From Variovorax gossypii (lineage in GTDB: Bacteria > Pseudomonadota > Gammaproteobacteria > Burkholderiales > Burkholderiaceae_C): a stretch of DNA of 64,000 nucleotides. The translations under genes and the position numbers were made by a program. The stretch is from contig NZ_RXOE01000001.1 of the NCBI RefSeq assembly GCF_003965815.1, positions 620,001 to 684,000 on the forward strand, read 5' to 3'. Below are positions 26,015-33,670 of the stretch, piece by piece (positions within the stretch are counted from its first letter, which is position 1; each line of letters starts with the position of its first letter). A model generated the notes under the pieces. The model was not told the origin of the DNA. It saw only the letters and a program-made list of their open reading frames with translations, and did no database searches.

Positions 26015-26241
26015 TGCCTACTACAGACCGTTCGGCCTGCCATGCGACGGCGGAATCCGGCCAGAACCCGTCATTCGGCGACTGGACTTAATTTTTCCCA
26101 TAGCTGACCTTTGAGGAGTGTATGCAACGATTTTTGCGGGTTGGAGAACTCCTCCTTCTGAAGCGTGTGCGTACCAACCGAGCGACCATCGACAATCGGT
26201 AAGGCGCGAGACGAGACATCGCAACAACCAACGTCAATCGA
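26015..26241. other. Intergenic segment inside the AT-rich island
   Basis: No gene is supported. It contains ATCCGGCCAGAACCCG at about 26055-26070, which resembles ATTCGGCCAGAAGCGG at 27257-27272 in another spacer of the island. The AT-rich stretch TTAATTTTTCCCATAGC at about 26089-26105 could be part of a promoter for the SseB-like gene. Confidence 0.4.
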
Positions 26242-26700
26242 ATGAAGATGGGAATCTTCTCTCTATTTTCAGGTGCTAAGGTCGCATCAAAACTCAATCT
26301 CGAGGAGCTCATCTACAACGTAGCAGAGTTCCAGCGCGACGAAGATTTCCAAGATTTATATCGTCGGATGGAAAACAGCGAGGTGTTTGTTCCTGTCGTT
26401 CAGTCTTCGCTTCCCCTAGATGTGAAGCCAGGGCAACGCATTACTACGGATTCATCAGTTTCCATTCGGATGCACACGGTGCGGGCCCCAGATGGTCAAT
26501 CGTTGATTCCCTGCGCGACCCAGCAAGATTCACCAATCCTGAAAAGCGGCTATGTCGGTATGCGCTGGGTAGGGTTCTTGGAAATGTCGCTGAAGGTAGA
26601 CCCTCCACCATATGGAGTCCTTCTTCAGGGGCAGCGGTCTTGGGTTGCATTTGATTTGGCCCGCGTCCGTCACATCCTTAAGGTCACCTCTAGAAAGTGA
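26242..26700 (+). CDS. SseB-like protein
   Basis: A 152-residue protein. VFVPVVQSSLPLD, then LIPCATQQDSPIL, a GMRWVGFLEMSLKV segment and PYGVLLQGQRSWVAFD follow the layout of the SseB N-terminal domain (LxxPxxxxxG..W). The start MKMGIFSLFSG has two Met choices at 26242 and 26248. Such proteins often appear as accessory or immunity-like genes near secretion toxins, but no toxin is present here. Codon use is AT-rich, unlike the flanking chromosome. Confidence 0.6.
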   Translation: MKMGIFSLFSGAKVASKLNLEELIYNVAEFQRDEDFQDLYRRMENSEVFVPVVQSSLPLDVKPGQRITTDSSVSIRMHTVRAPDGQSLIPCATQQDSPILKSGYVGMRWVGFLEMSLKVDPPPYGVLLQGQRSWVAFDLARVRHILKVTSRK

Positions 26701-26778
26701 CGTCACTGCGTGTGTACTCTTCATTTGATCAGCCCAACGGGCGGTCATCCGTTGGCGGCCAGAAACGGAAATTCTCTG

Positions 26779-27237
26779 ATGTTTGAATCCTTGCATCGAC
26801 TCCTAGAAGTTCAGGCCCATGTTTGGTCCGATGGGTCTCTCGTTTTCGACGGTGGCAAAAATCCCCTTGAAACTTCTGACGTTGATGCGATTTCAGCGTT
26901 TATTCGTCATCGTGCAGACCTAGTGCCAAAGTTCGGACGTCGAGACGACATCGAACTTCCGACTGGCTCATTGCTTCAAGTGGGAGCTGACCAAGCAAAA
27001 CTAGTGTTGCTGGATATGCTGCGGGATGAAATGCGAATGTTCGCGCAGCAGCGTCTTGGTGAAGAGTCACTTGCGACAGTGGTCGACGTGTTCTTTGCTG
27101 AGTTCGATGCTCCAGCCTGCTTCGCCAACTTTCGAGGCAACGGTTGGACTCCGGTAACTCGTCATACCAGGGACTCGTTCTTCGCCGTGGTCGATGGCGG
27201 TCGTGTCGGCTATTGGCTGACCTGCGATGACGAGTAG
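26779..27237 (+). CDS. Hypothetical protein of the AT-rich island
   Basis: A 152-residue protein starting MFESLHRLLEVQAHVW. The ATG at 26779 is preferred over a GTG at 26710. No domain recognised. The sequence shows an acidic, mixed alpha/beta protein with LPTGSLLQVGADQAKLVLLDMLRDEMR in the middle and a beta-like end, DSFFAVVDGGRVGYWLTCDDE. That end resembles small bacterial immunity proteins, whose last strands are often built this way. It lies 78 bases after the SseB-like gene in the same orientation. Confidence 0.6.
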   Translation: MFESLHRLLEVQAHVWSDGSLVFDGGKNPLETSDVDAISAFIRHRADLVPKFGRRDDIELPTGSLLQVGADQAKLVLLDMLRDEMRMFAQQRLGEESLATVVDVFFAEFDAPACFANFRGNGWTPVTRHTRDSFFAVVDGGRVGYWLTCDDE

Positions 27238-27348
27238 CGCGGTATGTCGCGGCAAGATTCGGCCAGAAGCGGCTGTTGGTTTGCGGCAGCCATTGTTTAG
27301 ACTCGGCTAACAAGCGACTACAAAAGATAGCTATCGAAAGGGCCATAC

Positions 27349-27780
27349 GTGCAGCGCTACTCATATTCTCTGGCTCTGCGCATCTGGCATCCGAGCATCG
27401 ACCCTGCGGTGATTACTGAGAAGCTTTCGCTTGAACCCAAGTACGCCTACGCGGCAGGCCGGCCTCGTCAAACCCCGAACGGACGCTTGCTCGGTGGCAA
27501 CCACGCGGAGAGCTATTGGCACTCCGACCCGTTCGCTCGCGGGGAGTATTCATCTACAGATGACGCCGCAGAGGATGCTCTCGCAGACGTCACAAAGGTG
27601 CTCCAACCCCACAAGCAGTTCTTGCTTCTGCTTCGTGAGCAAGGTGCTCGTCTCCATCTTCAGATAAGTTCGTTCTCCAAGCGGAACTACGCGCTGGAAC
27701 TCTCACCGGATTTCCTCGCAGAGTGTTCAGCGCTCGGGCTCAGCATTGTTCACGACATTTATCCCTGCGCCCAGAACTGA
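27349..27780 (+). CDS. DUF4279-like protein
   Basis: A 143-residue protein beginning MQRYSYSLALRIWHP (GTG start at 27349). The pattern ITEKLSLEPKYAYAAGRPR, SYWHSDPF, LLLLREQGARLHLQISSF and CSALGLSIVHDIYPC matches my memory of the DUF4279 family, a small domain common in accessory gene sets. Function unknown. It is convergent with the minus-strand gene that follows. Confidence 0.68.
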   Translation: MQRYSYSLALRIWHPSIDPAVITEKLSLEPKYAYAAGRPRQTPNGRLLGGNHAESYWHSDPFARGEYSSTDDAAEDALADVTKVLQPHKQFLLLLREQGARLHLQISSFSKRNYALELSPDFLAECSALGLSIVHDIYPCAQN

Positions 27781-27810
27781 AGGTCCGCTTCGGAACAACG
27801 CGTACAGCCA

Positions 27811-27824
27811 CTTCGGGCCCGAAG
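27811..27824. terminator. Perfect 14-bp palindrome between convergent island genes
   Basis: CTTCGGGCCCGAAG at 27811-27824 is fully self-complementary. It sits between the stops of the DUF4279-like gene (+) and the following minus-strand gene, so a bidirectional terminator or processing hairpin is likely. There is no long T-run on either side. CTAAGCAGACATTCCA at about 27842-27857 follows and spans the stop of the minus-strand gene. Confidence 0.5.
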
Positions 27825-27842
27825 CCGAAGTTCAATTCGCTC

Positions 27843-28340
27843 CTAAGCAGACATTCCACTTGTGTTGGGAAAAAGTTCGGGGCGCACCGCAAAGTGTTGA
27901 AGCACATCACTGAGCTCGCGCCACCCCTCATCGGGACTACCGCCGTAACCCATCTCGAACAAATTGATGGTGTCTTCTAATCGATTGAAGGTGAACTGAA
28001 GATCTTCGTCCAGTGCTGTGGACTGGGCGACTTGGAAGGCCCGCCGCGCGGCGGTACCTTGAGCTTCGGGCACAGTGCTTCCGGCCAACTCGCAACTCAG
28101 GTCCCATAGGAGCCACCGCCCGGCAAGCTCCAGGTTTCCTTCGCCGGGAATCTCCTTCAAACACTGATGCAAATGAGAGGTGCTTCTGCTGGTCAGGACT
28201 TCGACTATTTCCACGGGTGGGGTGTCGAATGCATCAACAATCTTTAGCGCCCAATCACGCGCTTGAGCGTCCGTCAAAATGCCAGCTTCCATGCCGAACC
28301 GGAAATACAAAGCTGCGGTCGCGAAGTTCGATTCATTCAT
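27843..28340 (-). CDS. Hypothetical protein, immunity-type family
   Basis: A 165-residue acidic protein. The ATG at 28340 is supported by GGAGGAG about 10 bases upstream on the minus strand. It is predicted mainly helical: SNFATAALYFRFGMEAGILTDAQARDWALKIVDAFDTPPVEIVEVL, a WLLWDLSCELAG core, and LQFTFNRLEDTINLFEMGYG near the end. The YFRFGxExG...W.. pattern recurs in small bacterial orphan proteins that often accompany toxins, but I cannot name the family. It follows another minus-strand gene by 94 bases. Confidence 0.6.
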   Translation of the reverse strand: MNESNFATAALYFRFGMEAGILTDAQARDWALKIVDAFDTPPVEIVEVLTSRSTSHLHQCLKEIPGEGNLELAGRWLLWDLSCELAGSTVPEAQGTAARRAFQVAQSTALDEDLQFTFNRLEDTINLFEMGYGGSPDEGWRELSDVLQHFAVRPELFPNTSGMSA

Positions 28341-28434
28341 GCTTGTATGCTCCTCCAACCGCGGAATCAACGTCGGCTCTTGGTCGCTTACTGTCACACT
28401 CCGAGCGGCGCGATGCCCAACGCGTCCAGGGTTC

Positions 28435-28842
28435 TCATGTGGATACGACGGACCACACCTTGTGCATGTTCTTAGACACTCGGAATTGGGCCTCCGGTTC
28501 AGTTCCACGAAGGCAAGCCCAGTACGCGACCGTAGACCGGTGAAGGTCTGGCCTTGACAGCAAGAGCGGCTCTATCGTCGACCACGCGGCGGTGTAATTG
28601 GATTGAAGCTCCATGTCTTCAGCGCATTGAATCAGCATCTCCATGAGAGAGAAGCGCTCATCGTCATTGAGGTTTGCCGAGCAATAGACGCTGACAAATT
28701 CGTCAAAGCGAGCCGCGTCAGCAACCTCCCACTCCCAATCCTGCATATCTTCGGCGAATGGCAGAGCGAACCGCGCCGCGAGCTCTCTGCGTGCGGCGCA
28801 AGTGGGCGAGCGAACTGGCCAGTCGAGGTGCTCATTGGTCAT
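28435..28842 (-). CDS. Hypothetical protein of the AT-rich island
   Basis: A 135-residue acidic, probably helical protein (MTNEHLDWPVRSPTCAARRE start; FALPFAEDMQDWEWEVADAARFDEFVSVY; FSLMEMLIQCAEDME; TAAWSTIEPLLL). No family recognised. The ATG at 28842 is chosen as the first Met of the conserved-looking region; an upstream Met at 28911 is possible. Paired with the following gene in one orientation, like a two-gene immunity cassette. Confidence 0.58.
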   Translation of the reverse strand: MTNEHLDWPVRSPTCAARRELAARFALPFAEDMQDWEWEVADAARFDEFVSVYCSANLNDDERFSLMEMLIQCAEDMELQSNYTAAWSTIEPLLLSRPDLHRSTVAYWACLRGTEPEAQFRVSKNMHKVWSVVST

Positions 28843-28937
28843 AGTGGGTCTCGGGTCGAATGACTGGTATTGGCCGATAGTACCCATTCGCGCGAAGCCA
28901 AGAGATGCCACTCAACACCTCCCAAAGGCGCTGGCAC

Positions 28938-29000
28938 ACCGCAACGCGACGTGCCAGCCCTCCCCTCACCGCCTACCGATCCGGCGCCACCCACTGCTTG
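28938..29000 (-). repeat. Copy A of a ~60-bp repeat, spanning the 3' end of the 28973-29254 gene
   Basis: On the minus strand it reads GTGGGTGGCGCCGGATCGGTAG (terminal codons and stop), then GCGGTGAGGGGAGGGCTGG and a GC-rich trailer. It is related to 24752-24815, four kilobases away. The two copies sit at the two ends of the AT-rich island and have the same orientation. Confidence 0.55.
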
Positions 29001-29254
29001 CCCAGCGCCCCTGCGCATTCCTGAAGCAACGCAGTCGCATCCCGCGCCATTTCCCACGCGAGCCAGAAAACGTTGTCGAGGTTCTGCAGACCCTCGTCCT
29101 CGCTCCATCGGGTGCCTTCGCCGTGGCATGCCCATAGCAGCGACTTCAGTTGCTCCAGCTTGTTTTCGAGGAGGTCCTGGGCTGCGAGTGCCGTGGCAGC
29201 CGCGGCTTCGGGTGATGCCGGCGTTTTGGGCCGGGCCATAATTCGATCAGCCAT
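28973..29254 (-). CDS. Small hypothetical helical protein
   Basis: A 93-residue protein. The ATG at 29254 begins MADRIMARPKTPASPEAAAATALAAQDLLENKLEQLKSLLWACHGEG. An Ala-rich amphipathic helix is followed by W/aromatic-containing helices (NLDNVFWLAWEMARDATALLQE). No named domain. Its 3' end is duplicated upstream at 24752-24815. Base composition is close to the chromosomal average, unlike the island genes next to it, so it may mark the island border. Confidence 0.6.
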   Translation of the reverse strand: MADRIMARPKTPASPEAAAATALAAQDLLENKLEQLKSLLWACHGEGTRWSEDEGLQNLDNVFWLAWEMARDATALLQECAGALGKQWVAPDR

Positions 29255-29625
29255 TTTGTTGTGCGTCCTTTCCGAGGTAGAGCACTTCACTTGGTTAGAC
29301 GGCTGGGGTGTTTGCGCGCCCCGGCCGTCGCCTTTTGTGCCTCACGTTCGCATCGATGCATCTGCGTCGATGGCTCGCCGCGAGGCGTGCGGTCTGTTCG
29401 CTTCTGGTTGCTGCTTGCTGGTGATGCCGTCCTTGCCCGCTGGGTGGGGCGTTGAGTGACAGGGGCATCCACTGTAGAGAGGAGCGGCGTTGTGCGGAGC
29501 GCAGTGCACGAGGAAGTCTCGATTCGTGCGAACAAATGCAGCATTCGGCACTTGCGGGCCGGTGAGTCGAAGCGCAGGCGTTCCGAAGCGCGCCCGGCAA
29601 GGCCCCGAAGGACTCCGACGTTTCT
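29255..29625. other. 371-base gap with a strong hairpin, no gene supported
   Basis: Between the small helical gene and the cupin gene (both minus strand). It contains an 11-pair hairpin at 29298-29329 (GACGGCTGGGG / CCCCGGCCGTC, loop 10 bases, one G-T pair). The hairpin is followed by CCTTTT on the plus strand, so it has terminator form for plus-strand transcripts. On the minus strand it lies in the leader of the 29254 gene. Short open frames here have no ribosome site or recognisable product. Confidence 0.5.
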
Positions 29626-30612
29626 TCAGTAGGACCCCGGCGGCGGCGTGTGCTTGAAGCGCTGCGACGAGGTCATGCTTCTGAACTTGGCACGCGCGGC
29701 ACCCAACCGGGCACGCCCGGCGCCGACCAGGCCTCCCACGGCCGACTTGACAGCATCGGCGGTGCGCGACTCCCTCGGGTACCTGGGTGAGAGGCCGCAC
29801 TTTCGCATCACCCGGTTCACCTGATGGATGCGGGCCACCTCGCGCGTGGCGGCGGTGTAGAAGGTCACGCCGATCGAGATCGACAGGCGGCTCTCCGGCG
29901 TGGCGGCCGCGTCGACTCTGGACCTCGTCATGTGGGGCGATGTGCTCGGGAAGTAGATGGCGTCTCCCGGCTGCGCGTTGAACTCCAGCCCGCGCGGCAG
30001 GAAGGCTTCGTCGAAGCGCACTTTCTTGAGCGACTGCGTGACGATGAAATCTTCCACGGCATCGGCCGACACGATGCTGCGGTCGCGGTGGTCCCAGACG
30101 TTGAGCGTCTTGCGCCCGTGCAGCTGCAGCCAGAAGTTGTTCTCGCGATCGATGTGGAAGGGCGTGACGGAAGGCGGGGCCGAGAAGAAGACGAATCCGT
30201 TCACCAAAAAGATGTCGGGCTGCTCGCGTTCGACCAGGGAGCGCATGGAGTCGACCACCGACATCAGCAAGGCCCCGTAGCGCGGGATGACTTCGATGTT
30301 GTAGAAGGCGACCGAGGAACCCGGCTCCTCCATGCGCTCGAAGAACTCCTCGATGCTGCCCCCGCCGGGAGGCCGTCCGTCGTGCGCAAGCGAGGACGAG
30401 ATCGTTCTCTTCGGGTCCATGAACCTGCACTGGTCGAGCTTGGAAAGCTCCAGCCCGAGCTTCACGAGTTCGGGCACCTGGAACAGCGGATGCTCGTGGA
30501 AGTTGTGGTGCATCGGCGTGATCCGGAGGGTCGAGAAGCCGCCGGGATCGTCAGTCCAAACCCGATACGTCGTTTTCGAAGATCCGACGGAACTCAAGCT
30601 GGTTGCTCGCAT
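29626..30612 (-). CDS. JmjC/cupin-like protein, probable Fe(II)/2-oxoglutarate oxygenase
   Basis: A 328-residue protein. The ATG at 30612 has GGAGGG upstream. The cupin core has the metal-binding HxD in TPFHIDRENNFWLQLHGRKTL (His153, Asp155) and a distal His in FPSTSPHMTRS (His227). The GDAIYFP segment between them is typical of JmjC-like cupins. The N-terminal third (HNFHEHPLFQVPELVKLG) and the basic C-terminal tail (about 260-328) are extra. Likely a hydroxylase acting on a protein or small molecule; substrate unknown. Monocistronic, with an AT-rich upstream region (30660-30710) that may hold its promoter. Confidence 0.75.
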   Translation of the reverse strand: MRATSLSSVGSSKTTYRVWTDDPGGFSTLRITPMHHNFHEHPLFQVPELVKLGLELSKLDQCRFMDPKRTISSSLAHDGRPPGGGSIEEFFERMEEPGSSVAFYNIEVIPRYGALLMSVVDSMRSLVEREQPDIFLVNGFVFFSAPPSVTPFHIDRENNFWLQLHGRKTLNVWDHRDRSIVSADAVEDFIVTQSLKKVRFDEAFLPRGLEFNAQPGDAIYFPSTSPHMTRSRVDAAATPESRLSISIGVTFYTAATREVARIHQVNRVMRKCGLSPRYPRESRTADAVKSAVGGLVGAGRARLGAARAKFRSMTSSQRFKHTPPPGSY

Positions 30613-30751
30613 GGCACCCTCCAGATCGCTTTCGGACTGGCACCGGCGCGAGGTCGGGGCCAAGCCCACGAACAGAAGTAATACTTAGAGAGTAAATTTA
30701 GGCCGGAGTTCTGAACCGAACCTGACCGTGGAAGGCCTGCGCGATGGCACT

Positions 30752-31888
30752 TCACCAGCCGTGGAAACGGCTCCAGGTCTTCAGCTCGCCCTCTTCCGAC
30801 AACGCCTGGTATTCGGGAAACTGCGCGCCCGTCGCACAGGCGTGGTTCGGCAGGATGCGCAGCCGCGTCCCGATGGGAAAGCGCGCCACGATGCCCGCAT
30901 CAGGCTCGCCTTCGCGCGAGAGGATGCCGTGCTCCTGGTTCGCACCGCCGAGCACGTAGCCGCCGAGTACCCGGCCGTCGAGATCGCAGACCTGCCCGTA
31001 GCCGAAGTCGCGCTTCTGCTTCTGCGTGCCGCGGTCGCGGCTCATCGCCATCCAGCCCGCATCGACGATGGCCCAGCCCTTTTCCGCCTGGTGGCCGATC
31101 ACCGTGGTGAGCACGCTCAGGGCGATGTCGTCCTCCGTGCACACGCCGATGTTGCGCATCACGAGGTCGAAGAACACGTACACGCCGGCGCGCACTTCGG
31201 TGACGCCCTCCAGCGCCCCGGCCATCAGCGCCGTGGGCGTGGAGCCCACGCTGACCACGGGGCACGGCAGGCCAGCCTCGCGCAGCCGCTGCGCGGCGTG
31301 CACGCAGCCCGAGCGCTCCTGCTCGGCCATGGCGCGCAGGGCTTCGGGGGTATCGAGCTCGTAGCTGGAGCCGGCATGCGTCATCACGCCGCCCAAGCGC
31401 ATGCCGCCTTCGTGCAGCACGCGGGCCACTTCGAGCAGGCTGTCTTCCTCGGGCCGGATGCCGCTGCGGTGGCCGTCGGTGTCGACCTCGATCAGCACGT
31501 CGAACGCTTCTCCGTTCGCACGGCCGAAAGCAGCGATCGCGCGCGCCGATTCGACGCTGTCGGTGAGGATGCCCAGCTCGCAGCCGCGCCGGCGCAGCTC
31601 CAGCGCGTGCGGCAGCCGGTGCGGTGCCATGCCGACGGCGTAGAGGATGTCGGTGAAGCCTTCGGCGAAGAACTGCTCGGCTTCCTTCAGCGTGGAGACG
31701 GTGATGCCCTGGGCGCCCGCCTCGCGCTGCGCCTTCGCGACTTCGATGCACTTGCTGGTCTTCACGTGCGGGCGAAAGCGCACGCCGAGCTCGTTCATGT
31801 GCCGCTGCATGCGCTCGATGTTGCGCTGCATGCGCGTGCGTTCGATCAAGGCCGCGGGCGTGTCGATGGTGTCAAGGGTGTGGTTCAT
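30752..31888 (-). CDS. PLP enzyme of the D-threonine aldolase / D-serine dehydratase family
   Basis: A 378-residue alanine-racemase-fold enzyme. The PLP Lys is in RPHVKTSK (Lys43) and the barrel strand segments are EVDTDGHRSGI and GVMTHAGSSYEL. The C-terminal metal site NHACAT has His349 and Cys351, as in D-serine dehydratase/D-threonine aldolase. It probably cleaves or dehydrates a D-beta-hydroxy amino acid. It follows the HAD hydrolase gene by 10 bases in one operon, divergent from a LysR regulator. Confidence 0.88.
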   Translation of the reverse strand: MNHTLDTIDTPAALIERTRMQRNIERMQRHMNELGVRFRPHVKTSKCIEVAKAQREAGAQGITVSTLKEAEQFFAEGFTDILYAVGMAPHRLPHALELRRRGCELGILTDSVESARAIAAFGRANGEAFDVLIEVDTDGHRSGIRPEEDSLLEVARVLHEGGMRLGGVMTHAGSSYELDTPEALRAMAEQERSGCVHAAQRLREAGLPCPVVSVGSTPTALMAGALEGVTEVRAGVYVFFDLVMRNIGVCTEDDIALSVLTTVIGHQAEKGWAIVDAGWMAMSRDRGTQKQKRDFGYGQVCDLDGRVLGGYVLGGANQEHGILSREGEPDAGIVARFPIGTRLRILPNHACATGAQFPEYQALSEEGELKTWSRFHGW

Positions 31889-31898
31889 GAGCGGGCTT

Positions 31899-32546
31899 TC
31901 ATTTGGAGAAGGATTGCAGCCATGGCAGCGCGGGTTCGAGCGTCGCCGCCTGCAGCTCGGGCGACGGCGCGCCCTGCGGCAGCCCGAGGCCTACGCGGTT
32001 GTGCCAGAAGGTGCGCAGCCCGACCGCCGAGGTGCCGAACATGTCGTAGCCCGAGCCGGCGACGAAGGCCGCGTCTTCCGCCTTCACGCCCAGCCGGTCG
32101 AGCGCCATGCGGTAGGGGCGCGGGTCGGGCTTGTAGAAGCCGGCCTCCTCCGAAGTGACGACCACGTCCCAGTCGATGCCCAGCCTCGCCGCCGCGCGAT
32201 GGCCGAGGCGGCTGGAGCAGTTGGTGACCACGGCCAGCCTGCAGTGCGGCTTCAGCGCGAGCAGCAGTTCGCGGGCGCCGCTCCACACGGGCAGCGTGTC
32301 CCACTGCGCCTCGAGCGCATCGGGGGCGGAGTCGTCCATGCCGGTGTTGCGCGCGGCGTCTTTCACCAACTGTTCGTAGGGCACGTAGGCGCCGCAGCCG
32401 TAGGTGAGGCGCAGGTACTCGGCGCGCCAGGCGCGGCCTTTCTGCTCGGAGCCGGCGGCGGAGTTCCAGACGGTCCAGGAGTCGAGCAGCGCCGTGAGCA
32501 GATCGAACAGCACGGCGCGCGGATAGGAGGCGTTCGGGGATTGCAT
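31899..32546 (-). CDS. HAD-superfamily hydrolase, haloacid-dehalogenase-like
   Basis: A 215-residue protein. Motif I is AVLFDLLTALLDSW (nucleophile Asp15), motif II VVTNCSS, motif III Lys in EEAGFYKPDPRPY, and motif IV FVAGSGYDMFGTSAVGLRTFW. The last resembles L-2-haloacid dehalogenases (xxSPWDxxGAxxAG) more than phosphatases, with Gly-Tyr-Asp in place of Pro-Trp-Asp. First gene of the operon with the PLP enzyme. True substrate unknown; phosphatase or dehalogenase activity is possible. Confidence 0.82.
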   Translation of the reverse strand: MQSPNASYPRAVLFDLLTALLDSWTVWNSAAGSEQKGRAWRAEYLRLTYGCGAYVPYEQLVKDAARNTGMDDSAPDALEAQWDTLPVWSGARELLLALKPHCRLAVVTNCSSRLGHRAAARLGIDWDVVVTSEEAGFYKPDPRPYRMALDRLGVKAEDAAFVAGSGYDMFGTSAVGLRTFWHNRVGLGLPQGAPSPELQAATLEPALPWLQSFSK

Positions 32547-32575
32547 GGACAGCGACTGTACGTTCCGAAGCCATG

Positions 32576-32615
32576 CTTGTGCTTCAATGCGGCGTCATCA
32601 ATCGTTAAGCACAAG
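32576..32615. promoter_or_regulatory. 9-bp inverted repeat between HAD and LysR genes, candidate LysR operator
   Basis: CTTGTGCTT at 32576-32584 and its exact complement AAGCACAAG at 32607-32615 lie in the 72-base divergent spacer. Their centres are 31 bases apart, three helical turns. The second arm ends 3 bases before the LysR ATG. LysR proteins bind such paired sites to control themselves and a divergent operon. Confidence 0.6.
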
Positions 32616-32618
32616 TTA

Positions 32619-33575
32619 ATGACGACGATCCAGATCGAAGACATGCAGCTCGCCGCCGCCCTGCTGCGCGAGCCCTCGCTGAGCGCGGCGGCGCGAGCTC
32701 TCGACGTGACGCCGCCCGCACTCTCGATGCGGCTGCGCAAGCTCGAGGCCGCGCTGGGCCTGTCGCTCGCCACCCGCACCGCGCGCAAGCTGAGCCTCAC
32801 GCCCGAGGGCGAGCGCTTCGCGCGCGAGGCGGCCGCGCTTCTGGGCCAGATCGAAGGGCTGCGCGAATCGATGCAGCGCGACGACCGGCGCCTTACCGGC
32901 ACGCTACGCATCGCCGCGCCGTTCGGCTTCGGCCGGCAGTACATCGCGCCGATGCTGGCGCGCTTCGCCCGGTTGCATCCGGGGCTGGGCGTGCAGCTCG
33001 ACCTGCGCGAAACCCCGTGGCCCGACCGGCACGACGCCGACGCGGTGATCCACATCGGCACGGTGCGGGACTCCTCCTGGGTGGCGCGCACGCTGAGCGC
33101 CAACGAGCGCTGGCTGTGCGCCAGCCCGGACTACCTGCGCCAGCGCGGCGCCCCCCGCGTGCCGCGCGAAGTGATGCAGCACGACTGCATCTGCATCCGC
33201 GAGAACGACGAAGACGTGACGCTGTGGCACCTGCGCCCGGCCGGCCGCGCGGCTACCGCCAAGGCCAGGCGGGAGACCCTGCGCATCTCTCCCGCCTACG
33301 TCACCAACGACGGCGGCGTGGCCCGCCAGTGGGCCGAGCAGGGCCTGGGCCTCGTGCTGCGCTCCGAATGGGACGCTGCCGACGCGGTGGCGCGCGGCAC
33401 GCTGGTGCGCGTGCTGGCCGACTGGCAGTTCGACAGCGCCCCGGTCACGCTGCTGGTGCCCAGCCGCAAGGGCCGCACGGCGCGGGTGCAGGCCGTCGTC
33501 GAGTTCCTCGTCGAGAGCTTCGGCCCCAAGGTAGCCAAGGGCGCAATGGGAGCAAAAGGAGCAAAGGGAAAGTAG
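32619..33575 (+). CDS. LysR-family transcription regulator
   Basis: A 318-residue regulator with an N-terminal winged helix (MQLAAALLREPSLSAAARALDVTPPALSMRLRKLEAALGLSLATR) and a LysR substrate-binding domain (GTLRIAAPFGFGRQYIAPML onward). The ATG at 32619 gives the normal DNA-binding start; a longer frame upstream is not needed. The C-terminus has an imperfect repeat (KVAKGAMGAKGAKGK) made by short DNA reiteration. Divergent from the HAD/PLP-enzyme operon, its likely target. Confidence 0.9.
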   Translation: MTTIQIEDMQLAAALLREPSLSAAARALDVTPPALSMRLRKLEAALGLSLATRTARKLSLTPEGERFAREAAALLGQIEGLRESMQRDDRRLTGTLRIAAPFGFGRQYIAPMLARFARLHPGLGVQLDLRETPWPDRHDADAVIHIGTVRDSSWVARTLSANERWLCASPDYLRQRGAPRVPREVMQHDCICIRENDEDVTLWHLRPAGRAATAKARRETLRISPAYVTNDGGVARQWAEQGLGLVLRSEWDAADAVARGTLVRVLADWQFDSAPVTLLVPSRKGRTARVQAVVEFLVESFGPKVAKGAMGAKGAKGK

Positions 33576-33670
33576 CTGCGCGCATATCCATAGCCGCATT
33601 CATTCGTTGGCCGCGCGCGCGTCGCGAGCCAACACTCGCAGCTTCCAAATTTCCGGTGGAGAAGCCTGCG

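Noticed and set aside
26050..27310. Integron attC sites in the AT-rich island (for example GGCTAAC near 27304)
   Set aside because: The paired core sites (RYYYAAC and GTTRRRY) expected of attC are not both present, and there is no integrase gene; an integron is not supported.
28973..29625. Short plus-strand frames over 29073-29459 and overlapping frames in the 29.3-30.4 kb region
   Set aside because: No ribosome site, no conserved-looking segments, and opposed to recognised genes or to a hairpin-bearing spacer.
31647..32618. Upstream extension of the LysR gene frame
   Set aside because: It would read through the HAD gene on the other strand; the normal helix-turn-helix start is at 32619.
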